DNA from: Nematostella vectensis
Lineage: Eukaryota; Cnidaria; Anthozoa; Actiniaria; Edwardsiidae
Length of the DNA stretch: 60,000 nucleotides
Direction: 5' to 3'
Assembly: GCF_932526225.1 (NCBI RefSeq)
Contig: NC_064044.1
Span: forward strand, 3,934,092-3,994,091
Shown: one piece after another, positions 20,101 through 32,100 of the stretch
How positions within the stretch are numbered: position 1 is the stretch's first letter
Layout: each line of letters begins with the position of its first letter
Program-made: the position numbers and the translations under genes
The notes under the pieces: model-generated
The model's input: the letters and a program-made list of their open reading frames with translations, nothing else
The model's database searches: none
Told to the model about the DNA's origin: nothing

Positions 20101-23100
20101 CCATCATCACCATCACCAGCAGCATTTCAAAATTGCCAACATAGTCACCATTTCCATCGTGCAAATATACAATAATAATGGTCACCTCAATCATCGCAAT
20201 CATCATCATCATCATCATCATCACCATCATCACCACCATCACCATCATCATCACCACCATCAACACCATCACCTTCATCATTACCATAACCGTCATCACC
20301 TCCACCATCACCATCACTGCTATCACCACCGCCATCATCACCACCATCATCACCACCATCATTACCATCACCAACACAATCACCATCACCACCATTACCA
20401 CCACCACCACCATTACCATCACCATCATCATCATCATCATCACCATCACCATCACCATCATCACCATCACCATCACCATCACCATCACCATCACCATCAC
20501 CATCACCACCACCATCACCACCACCATCACCATCATCATCACCATCACTATCACCATCACCATCATCACCATCACCATCACCCTGCGGATGCTACCCTTA
20601 CTTGACCATTACCATGAATAATAATCTTTCTCCTGTAGGCGGCACGGGACGCACGACAGTCGGTCGTAGCACGAGTATGACCGGACACGACTTATGTAAG
20701 GACCGCTACAGTCTCCTAAAAAATGAGCTCAAAGCTGTCAAATGGGAACTAGAGCAAGCGAGAGTGCAGTTGCACCGGACAGAGCGTGAGAGGGACCAGG
20801 CATGTCGGGAGCTGGCCGAAGTGTCCGGCCAAAAAAGCGCCAAAAATATGGAAACCAGCATTAACAGCAACACGAATAACAACAACAACAACAACAACAC
20901 ACGTGAACGAAGCAAGGATTATCAGAGACTCAAGCACGAGTATGTCAATGTGCTAACCGAGTTGCAGATTCTGAGGCAGAGGAATAGTGATTTGAATGAG
21001 AAGTATGACGTAGTGTCCCAAGAAGCGGATTATTTCCGTAAACAGCACAGAACCGTGCTGAACAAATGTGACCTGCTAGTGAGGGAAGCCCAAAGTTTGC
21101 AAAGGAAATACGAGGAGAGTTTGCGCGAACAGGAGAAAATGAAGCAGGATTATGAGGAGATTGTATTGTTAAGAGAGCGGGAAAAGAAAGACACGAGTGA
21201 ACGATTTGATGTATTTATTGACGAGTCTTCACCTGGGGACAGATTCGCGGCCGAAGTAGATATTGATAAGGATTACGAGATTCAGCAGACGCATCGAGAG
21301 CTGCGAACGGAGTACAACCACGTATTCAATCAGTTGAAATCTTTAGAGCTCGAGAATGGGCAAATGAAAGAGCAATTTGATAGCTTGATCAAGGAACGGG
21401 ATGCGTTGATCACGGAGTGCAATGCGCTAAAACAGCAGTGCGATAACGGACTGAGAAATATTGAGAGAGCCGCGAGAGAACGCGACACTGCGGTTAAATC
21501 GTCGCAACAGGCACTCAAAGAGCGGGACGCTGCATTACGCGACTGCGATCAAATCATGAGCTTACAGGTAAAGACAGCTAAAGAATTAGCGAAACTCACC
21601 GAGGAGCGGAATGCTGTAATTGGCGAGTACAGATTGATTATGAGTGAACGAGATAATGTGCATCGTGAAACCGATAAAATACAAGAAGATTTGCACAAAC
21701 TCCAGGAGCGAAATGAGACAATATCGAGCGAAAATAAGCAGCTGTACCAATTGAATAAGTCACTGCAAGATGAGCTTAACGTGGCGTCCGCCGAGCGAAC
21801 CAAACTCGGCAGCGAAGTCAGTGCTCTTCATGGTGAGGTGAATGGCCTGCTCTCTGAGAAAAATTCCATAATTGCGCAAAGGGACAAAGCGATGGAGGAG
21901 TACGAGATGTTTAAGCAAGAGCGCGACGCTGCTAGGAAAGAGCGCAGTGAGGCGTTGATACATAGAGACAAGATCTTAAAGGAGTGCTTTCGAGTGGAGC
22001 AAAAGCAGGATCTCGCGCACAAGGGGGAGGCGAACGAGAAGGACTCGCTCAAGAAGAAGTTCCAGTTGCTTTCCAAGGAGTTGACGAGTTCGCTCCACGA
22101 GGCCGATGTGTCGAAACAGAGGTGTGATTGGGCGCTTAATGAACGCGATAGGGCTATCGCCGAATGCAAGAAACTTCAATCAAGTTACGATTTATTGCAT
22201 GAAGAGCACGAGAGAACTGTGACCGACTTGACCGAAATTGTGCAAGACTCGGAAAACGTGCGCGCGCAGCATGCCGAAATGATGATCGAGCTGATGGATC
22301 TAAGGACCCGGATCGAGACCCAGCTCTCCGCTAAAAGCTCGTCCAGGGAACTGGTGTCGAGTCGTGACTCAGCCATCGACACTGACTCTACGGTATGGTC
22401 ACGTGAGCAGTACACGTGATATAATCATGGTCATGGCCTTTTTGCAATTTCTTTCTTATTTGATTTCCCATTTTTCTTTGTTTTATCCTTTTTTATTGTC
22501 ATCTTGTTTCTTTTACAGGAATGGGAAATGGAATCAGTTGTTTTGGAAAAGGTATGCATATCGCCCAGCTATAATTACCAAAAATGCCAATATGTTCTAC
22601 CTGAGAACTTCCTTGTTTCCCCACTCCTTTTTCTCCTTCACTGTCCTACACGAGGCTCACAAATGATTACCTCAAATGCATACGCATTTTTTACCCTTAC
22701 TCGCATTTTATATTTTGCATCGCGTTGCTTGTATTTTTCGAATTTTTGAGGAAACAACGCGCTTCAAGCCGACAGATGAAGACTTATTTGCCTTTGCGGT
22801 TATTGGCGCCAAAGAGATCAGACCAAGCAATTCTCATCATTTGGTCCCTGGTTCGCTTCCAGGTTCCGAGGTCAATTGAGTTAGTTGGTCTCGCCTTTGC
22901 TCCGAGGTTTTTTCTCCGGGTTCTTCGGTTTTCCGCCCTCCACAAAAAGCAACAATTTTAATCTAAGCTGTGTTCCGTGGTGAGACATGAGTCGTGTGAC
23001 GGCTGCCTAAGGCGCCTTTCAATGCTTACAACTCGACCACGACAGTATCTGCGCTCTCGTAATTCAGCATTCCAGCCCCAAGATAATTAGCCGATTTGCT

Positions 23101-26100
23101 TCCCAAATTTAATTGTATTTATTTATAAGTATGTTTCTGTTGAACAGAATTTTTTTCACGACAACCAGCGTGTAGGATATTTTTTGTCATTTGGTGGTCA
23201 GACCTGAGAGGTTATCAACAATAAAATTTGTTTCCCCCCTCCCTCCAGCCAAAAGATAAATCTTTGGCCCCTAAGCAGTTTTTGTTCTTTTTCCATTCTC
23301 TTAAAAAAAAACTTTTTTGTCAGCCGGATCATCACCAGGATGTTGGTATAACTATCGGGGGAGGACACGACGCGCCCGTTGCACCCCACGACACGTCAAT
23401 CATCATTACTGACGTCACCAAGGGTAGCCTTGCCGACGGCAAACTAAGGTAGGGTACTTGGTAGATCACTAGTAACATAGCACCATAGTAGCCTAGCAAC
23501 AAGTAGCACCATGGCAACAAGTAGTAACATAGCAACAACTATTCGCGTGTTTCGTAATATTTTAAGGTATGCGTTCCCCAGCAACCTACAGACCTACATG
23601 ACGCCATCTTGAAAACGTACTGTAAACATTCAAAATAAGGAATCGCTCCCTGCCCTTGTATGGAACTAACCACGAAAATCCTAATAGCTAAATGTTGTCG
23701 ATTGCCAGTTATCTTTAGAAAAATCGAGATTGATCACTTGTTCTTTTTGCCATGTCTTACGTAACCGTTTGTGTTCAAGAATCAATGATCACCTACTCAA
23801 GGTGAATGATGTGGATCTGACAAACGTCGCGTACCACACCGCGGTACAGGCCATTAGCGAGGCGAACGTCATCAGCTTGGTGAGTCACGCCGTGTCACGC
23901 AATATGTAATGTACAACTATTAGGGGTAGCGTGACATTACGTACCACACCGCGGTACAGGCCATTAGCGAGGCTAACGTCATGACATGCGTTTCGTAACA
24001 CAGGAGGTTTGATCGCAAAATATTTGAAAGAGTTCCCTGCTAGCAGAGGCCTCTTTTCTCTGTATTTCGCTGGGCTGGCGTTCGCGAGGAAAAGATACCT
24101 CTGCCATGGGTCGAAACTGTTTTCGTTGCGCATGCGTGAGCGTTTCTAGGCTACCGCGTGACGTGCCAAAACCCGTACCATCGCGTGAAAGCTGTCAATA
24201 TGTTAATTTTTGTCGTAAATAATGAATCAAACTCCGGTTAGTTCTCCTCTTCGGAAAAAAGAAAAACAACTGTTCAATTTCAATCACCAAAAACGTCACT
24301 TAAAAGGTTGAACAGCAAACGCAGCAAAGACGAGTTTTGTCTTGTCTTTGGGATAAATTTCAAGACATTTGGGCAGGCGAGTTTCTTCAGTAAATATCGC
24401 ACAGTTGGACTCGAAGAAAATGTTTCAAAACTTTTTGGTAAACTTATATCAGCTAATCCCAGAAGAATATGCAAAAGCTGTAAACGGTAGATTTACTCGC
24501 TAGTCAAAAGAGAGAAAATTCTGAATGAAGACAAGGCATTGAATGGCTTCTTTTATAATTCGTCACGTGATATTTCTACGGAGGACGCTGTTTCGAATGC
24601 GGGCTTATTATCCCACAGCGGATATACGCTTCACGCATGCGCTAGTCATTGTGGGCTCAAATAGTGGCCAGTAATTAATAAACAGAGCATGCGCTCTGGA
24701 TCTCCCGTCCACGATCGTGGACGGCGGTTTGATCAAAAGAATTTGCGACCCATGGCAGAGGTCTCTTTTCCTCGCGAACTCCAGCCCAGCGAAATACAGA
24801 GAAAAGAGGCCTCTGCTAGCAGGGAATTGAAAGAATCAAAGTGAGCCCATTTCAGCCTCCGCGCGAGATTTACAACTGACATGGGTAGCGTGACATTGCC
24901 TACCACACCGTGGTAAAGGTCATCTTGTGACTCACGCTATGTCACTTAATAACAGCAGCGTGACGGATGTAACACATCTCGCTTGACTGTGACGTCTTAT
25001 GTTGTGTGTTATCCTTCAGACTGTGCGCAGACGCAGATCGTCCAGCGTCAAGTCCCTGGTGCAGCCTGTGCGTCTGACACTCTCTGATGGAAAAGGTGCG
25101 CGTTACTCAGTGTCACGCATTATGTGACCTCAGGATACCATACATTTACATCGTCACGCCATATTGTCACGCTAGAACGTCCCGTTTACTTCCATGTTGT
25201 ATTGTCACGCAGTCTTGTCACCTCGTCATCGCCACGGCATACTGTCTTGTTATTTCGTCACACTAGAACTAGAACGTCACACTTTATCTGTTTATTGTAA
25301 TGATATATTGTCACGTAATATAATCACACTAGACATCTCGCTACTATTGTCACGTTATAGTGACACGCCTTTTTGACACGTCATTTTGTAATGTATATCG
25401 TGACTCTATATCGTCAAACGTCGCGCTACTATTGTTATGTCATATTGTCACGTTATCTTGTCTAGTATCGTCACGCTATATTGTCACGTTATATCGTCAC
25501 ACTAGACATTCCGCTATTATTGTTACATTATATTGTCACGCGGTTTTTCACGTTATCTTGTCATGTATATCGTCACGCTATATTGTCACGTTTTATCGCC
25601 AAACTTGACAACGCGCTTCTATTGTTACGATATATTGTCACTTTATGTAGCTCAGGGGGAGGAGCGATTACAGTCAGGCGAGTTCTGGTGCGGAAGGTTT
25701 TTTTCGGTGGCGTGTAAATGCTCTTGAAAGAATGTTATGATTCCAGAACGCCCCGCGCCTCTTTTTACTGGCACTATGCACAGGTTGGTTGTGATAACGT
25801 GCTGACTCATTTGTGGTGTTTCATGCAGAGCTTGGAATCCATATCGACAACTCCAAGTTCATCAGCTTCATCTCCCCGGGCAGTACTGCTGCGCTAAACC
25901 CCATGCTCGCCATCGGGGACAAGATAGTGGAGGTGAGCTACTGATTCCTCTACTTAACAATTAACAACGCGAAAAACAAGTATGGGAGCAGTTTCAATGT
26001 GTAAAAAACATTTGATACTTTCAACCAATCGACAACAAGTTTCTGATAAGAACATGGGAGATGAAGATTTCTTCAAGAAAAAAACTGGAATACTTTTAAT

Positions 26101-29100
26101 CAAATAGAAACTAGATCTCAAGTTTTCTTACAAATAAACCGTCTTTCATTTTCAATTGTAAACAATAACAAAGGAGTGGTTAATCGACATTCTTTAATTG
26201 CTATAGGTAAATGGCCAATCGGTGGAGAACCTGTCACAACTAGAGACCGAGAAGCTGCTGTGTACTAGTACTGTAAGCCTTGCCGTCCTAAAACCCAAAA
26301 GCGCACACCTCACCCAAGCCATGCAATCCCTTCTCGAGGAAGTCAACGAGAAAATGAGCTGCGAATCAGACCTGTTCCATCACTTGCAGACTAACAGGAA
26401 GAGAATCCTAATGAACGATAGCTACTCGGAAATGGGAGGCTTCTCTCGCCACGCCCATGGGTACTCGGGGCGAAGCTCCCCCACGGAGGAAGGGGTGTTA
26501 ATCCCGGATTGCGTGTCTGAGCCTGTGTTGAACTCTTCGCCTTCCTTGACGCCTCTTTACGAGGAGAGGTGCCAGGAAACACCGACCGACTCTAGTACTG
26601 CCTCGGTGAGCAGCGAGAACGTCAGACACTCTTCTTGTTCACGCTCTGTGACTCCGAATCAGTCTTCTCCTCTCTCCGAGTTAGCTCATACATCACCTGC
26701 ACACCTAGCTACCGCATCTCAGATCACCCACCCCTTACCCCATCGAACCATAAGCATCCCATACCCCTCCCCCCCACATACCACTTCATCTCAGTCTTCT
26801 CAGGCCACCCATACTCCTCCCCCTCGTGCCGTTGACTTGCCACACCCCTCTTCCCCTCACTCTTCCAGTGCTCTTTACTCTTCACCTTCTCGTACATCGA
26901 ATCTTCCTTACACCACTTATACCAACACCGCAATATCTTCCCAACCCTCCCCTCCTTACTCAAGCACCTCCCCCCACCCCTCGCACTTTTCGACTCGGGT
27001 CTCGACAAACGGGTCCAGTCCCAGCTGTCAGTACACTTACGCGGACAGATCAACACAGGAGAAACCTCTGCCACCGACCCGCACCAGTTCATACATCACA
27101 GCGGTCACCTCGGCCGCGCATCCCCCGGGGCCACACCCATCGAGGCTACACCCCTTTGGATCACACCCATTGGAACAAGAGGAGACTATTGCGTTAGAAC
27201 ATTTGTCCGGTCAGGGACCGTCCGAGGGTGAGGTGTCCGGTCATGGTCCTTCTAGCTCGCTGCCCGACCCAGACTTCTTGGACGAGCCTCATACTGCCGC
27301 GTTCTACGCGCGCATGAGCACGTATCAGAAACCGCGGGGCGGTGCGCGCCCGCAATCAGCGCCAGCTACGAGACATCAGGTGAGGCATTTAAACTTTATC
27401 ATAGCTAAATACTTGGTATAAGCATCGATCTCCATCGGCCAAATACCAGGTATAATACAACATCCATGTCCATCAGCCAGCCATGGCCCCTCCATCCATT
27501 TGTGTAATCACTTGAAGTACTCATCACAATGCCCTGGCTAAATACAATCGATCCACACTTCATTTAGTTGGCCGCACAAGTCCTCACAGGCATGTGCTGT
27601 GCTCAACAAAATTTTCAAGGTTTATAATCTGCAAAATATTTCACACCCCTTTCGGGCTAAAGTTTAAAGCTGCTTTGTCGCCAGTTTACTGCCGTTCGTT
27701 TACGTAACAATATCAGGTGTGGAAAACCCAAAAGATATTTCAAAAGTTTGAAAGTGTCTATTGGGAGTTTATTTGAGGATGTGGCTGATGATTTAGAGCA
27801 TATTGCCCGTTATAGAGTGGATTCTAACAGATTCTATTGTCTCTTAACGGTCGAGGTTTCCTTCTGCCCTCCAGAAGTAAACTGGTCACAATGCCGCTTT
27901 AAGTTAGTCACCCAGGAAGATTTTGAAAGCTAAGTAGCGAATGTCGTATTAACTTGCCTTGTTTTAAGGGAATTGAGATGTGGAAGCCCATTCGTAGACA
28001 TACTGGGGACAGGTATTGTAAAGTTGCCCCCGAGTTTGATTCGACTTAATCTTTTTATTTCTTATTGCAGTACCTACCTTACACAAGTCATACCGACCCC
28101 CTGGCTCTGGCTCCGCCCAAACTGTACCCCACGGGACCCCCCGTATCCGTGGCCGTCCTCAAATCGCGCTCCGTCCCGTTTTACACGGCGACAAGTTACG
28201 TAATACCACGCTACAACACCCACCCTGTTGAGACACAGCACTGCATGCCGGTACGTTGCCACAGGGAGTCCACCGGATCCGGGTCAAGCACACCACGCGC
28301 CGCGCTGTCACGCAGTCACGCCATGTCGGATACGAGGATGTCGTATCACTACCGCCAGGGCTCGTCACACAGCGCGGATGAGCGCGAGTTTAGACGCCGT
28401 CACGCGTCCCAACAGAGCTTCGACTCCAGCACTCACAGCCACCCCCTCAGTAGGAAGCATCACCGAGTCAGCCTCCCCCCGCCCGGCCAGTTCAGCTCGC
28501 AGCCTGCGTTCCCGGCCGGTAGTCACGGTTCGGTGGAATCCGGGGGGTCACCCTCCTCGGGGCAGGCTACCCCCCTCAGGGCGCCGTCTACGCCTATCGT
28601 GGCGCCGGTTATCGAGGGAGAGATTTTAGCTTTCGACTTCAGTGGCTCGATGCCCCCGGATGCTACTGATAACAGGTACGTAACCTTTTTTCACTGTGTC
28701 ACTTTCTATGTTGCTCATAACTGTGATAGTTCTTTGGTCGGTTAACAAAGCCTCAACATGACCGTCGTGGCGAGTGCGACGTCGCGCTCAGGGCCTGAAG
28801 ACTGTTCTTTTTGTTACGTTCTTACCGCAACCAGATTTCCTCTGCCTGTAATATCTTGAATTGAGGATATTGTACACCCTTAAGGCTAATATCCACGTTG
28901 TCGGTACGAACGGACCCAGTGCACCCACTCGGAAATGTTGAAATTGATAGAGTCGATTTAAGACATGATCAACCCAACGGAATTATCAGGCGTGATCCTT
29001 GAAACCCGATTAATTTTTTTTCAGCATTTTCTTTTTTGTACTACGTTTTCTTCCAAACTTTGACTCTAAATTGATCAATTATTCTGCAGTCGGTTTTGAT

Positions 29101-32100
29101 CAGAATTTACGGTATTTCCCTTATAGAACAAGGGAGATTGTGCAAATAATGATCATACATGGGAGCGCTTTGAAGATGGATTATGTTTTAAAATGCCCAA
29201 CAGAAGTGGGTCACCTTAAAATTTATGACACATTGGTTGGAGTACTTTTTTAGCGCATTATATAGGAGTAAAAAGGCTAGATACAATATCAAAAACAATA
29301 GAATTTGCTTCTCTGAATTCAGCCAAAACAATATGAGATATTGGCGGTGTCTAGTTGCGCTTAGTAATAGACGAAGTGGGATAGATTTGTAAAGAACGAA
29401 ACTTCTGGAATATCTATCCTTTTAAGCGCTCTCATTAAATCTATAATCATACTACTTTCTCTTATTCAGCATCCCGGCTGCAGGGGGTTGCCTATGCTAA
29501 ATTGTATCTATTTTATTTTATTTTATCTTTTTTATATTATCTATTTTATTTTATTTTATCTTTTTTATATTATCTATTTTATTTTATTTTATCTATTTTA
29601 CTTTGTTTCGCAGAGACCACGAACCACGTCAGGTGCACATCGAGAAGAAAGACACCCTTGGCATTTCCATCACCCCTGGCAACTGCGGCGGGATCTACGT
29701 GTGCAACGTGAAGGAAGGGAGTGTTGCGCAGAAGGCCGGGCTAAGATACGGTGACCAGCTTCTAGAGGTATTGACCACTCAGACTCCTGGGGTGGTGAGG
29801 AGTAGGGATAATTGACGCTTAAAGCTGGGGTGGGGCTACCAGCTGCAGTGGAGCCTCGATATTGCGATACCCTCAATATAGTGATAGCCTCGATATAGTG
29901 ATAGCCTCGATATAGCGATCGCCTCGATATAGCGATAGCCTCGATATAGTGATAGCCTCGGTATAGTGATAGCCTCGAAATAGTGATAGCCTCGATATTG
30001 CGATAGCCGCGATATAGTGATAGCCTTGATATAGTGATAGCCTCGATATAGTGATAGCCTCGATAATGTGATAGCCTCGATAATGTGATAGCCTCGATAT
30101 AGCAATAGCCTCGATATAGCGATAGCCTCGATATAGTGATAGCCTCGATGTAGTGATAGCCTCGATGTAGTGATAGCCTCGATGTAGCGATAGCCTCGAT
30201 GTAGCGATAGCCTCGATGTAGCGATAGCCTCGATGTAGCGATAGCCTCGATATAGTGATAGCCTCGATATAATGATAGCCTTGATATAGTGATAGCCTCG
30301 ATATAGTGATAGCCCCGATATAGCGATAGCCTCGATATAACGATCAGCGAAAAAATAAATTGTGCGTTTTATTGCTAACCTTTTGTTTAATATCATTTTT
30401 ATTTTATTTCCATACATTAGTACAACGGTGTGAATCTTCGTTGCGCGACTTACGAGCAGGCCGCGAAGATCTTGAAAGAATCCGGGAACAGCGTAACGAT
30501 CCTGGCGCAGTTTAACCCACAGAGGAACTGGGATGCGGATATAAACCTGAGCAACTCTGAGTCGAGTACCGCATGCAGCACGCCCATCAACAGACGGAAA
30601 GTCAAGAGGGATGACAGCACCATCACCCCACCCATACCACGTGACGAAAAGGTGCGTAACACGTCACCCATACCACGTGACGAAAAGGTGCGTAACACGT
30701 CACCCATACCACGTGACGAAAAGGTGCGTAACATGCACCCATACCACGTGACGAAAAGGTGCGTAACATGCACCCATACCACGTGACGAAAAGGTGCGTA
30801 ACATGCACCCCTACCACGTGACGAAAAGGTGCGTAACACGCCACCCATACCACGACGAAAAGGTGCGTATTACGTCACCCATACCACGTGACTAAAAGGT
30901 GCGTAAAACGCCACCCATACCACGTGACGAAAAGGTGCGTAACACGCCACCCATACCACGTGCCGAAAAGTGTGTAACACGCCACCCATACCACGCGACG
31001 AAAAGATGCGTAACACGTCACCCATACCACGTGAAGAAGAGGTGCGTAACACCCCACTCTTACCACGTGACGAAAAGGTGCGTAACACGTTACCTATACC
31101 ACGTGACGAAAAGGTGCGTATTACGTCACCCATACCACGTAACGGAGAGGTGCGTAACACGTCACCCGTACCGTGTGACGAAAAAACACGTGACGAAAAG
31201 CTGGAGGTCACGTCACGCATTCCACGTAACGAAAAGGTACGTGTCACGTCACGCATACCACGTGACGAAAAGGTACGTGTCACGTCTCACATACCACGTG
31301 ACGAAAAGGTACGTGTCACGTCTCACATACCACGTGACGAAAAGGTACGTGTCACGTCTCACATACCACGTGACGAAAAGGTACGTGTCACGTCTCACAT
31401 ACCACGTGACGAAAAGGTACGTGTCACGTCTCACATACCACGTGACGAAAAGATGGTTGCTACCTCACCCATACCACGTAACGAAAAGGTCGTTGTCACG
31501 TCACACATCACGTGATTGGAAAAAGGGTGTCACGTCAGCAATACCACGTGATGATGACGACGACGATACCAACGACGTCCATAATAGCGAAGGCGATTAT
31601 AGTGGTGATTATCACAGTGGTAATGATGACTTTACTAAGGATAATGATTAATGATCTTACAGGTGGTACCGGTGAGTGACGTAGAACCGCCAGGGGACCT
31701 CCGGTGGGTCTACCTCAAGCGGTCATCTTCTTCTCTTGGCTTTAACATCACTGGAGGCAACGCGACTGGCATCTTTGTCTCCGAGCTGGACTCGGGCAAA
31801 GACAGGCCAAGCGGCCTCAACGTTGGCGACCAGATACTCGAGGTAATCACAGAGAAATTGTTTTAAACAAGTCTTTGCACTCGGCAAGTCTAGAGGAAGG
31901 ATTGACGACCTACCCTTGACATCTTTTTTTCTAACGCGCGTTCATGTTTCAGCTTTGTTCAAGCTGCGCTATCATTGTTGTGTAATATATAGAGCATGGC
32001 TTTGCTTAGTAAGGCAAGCGCTAGTAAACCGTGTTGGCAGGTGATGGGAAGAAGTTCGCGGTTATTTCCTTTATCTTGTGATCAATCTAGAAGAAAAGAG

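Noticed and set aside
20159-20605. Poly-histidine reading frame
   Set aside because: It is a CAC/CAT microsatellite in DLG5 intron 2. The preceding exon splices past it with matching phase.
22676-22961. Possible extra DLG5 exon with ETTRFKPTDEDLFAF
   Set aside because: Exon 4 (ends phase 0) and exon 5 (starts phase 0) join cleanly without it, it has no match in human DLG5 and no acceptor directly before it.
28228-28629. 133-codon + frame overlapping DLG5 exon 10
   Set aside because: It is an off-frame shadow of exon 10, whose frame is fixed by splice phase and the downstream PDZ3 match.
29836-30417. Minus-strand 193-codon frame
   Set aside because: It is the reverse reading of the 17-bp minisatellite in DLG5 intron 11.
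30870-31651. Several open frames of 130-250 codons on both strands
   Set aside because: They come from the 36-bp minisatellite. Only the first unit before 30651 is supported as coding.
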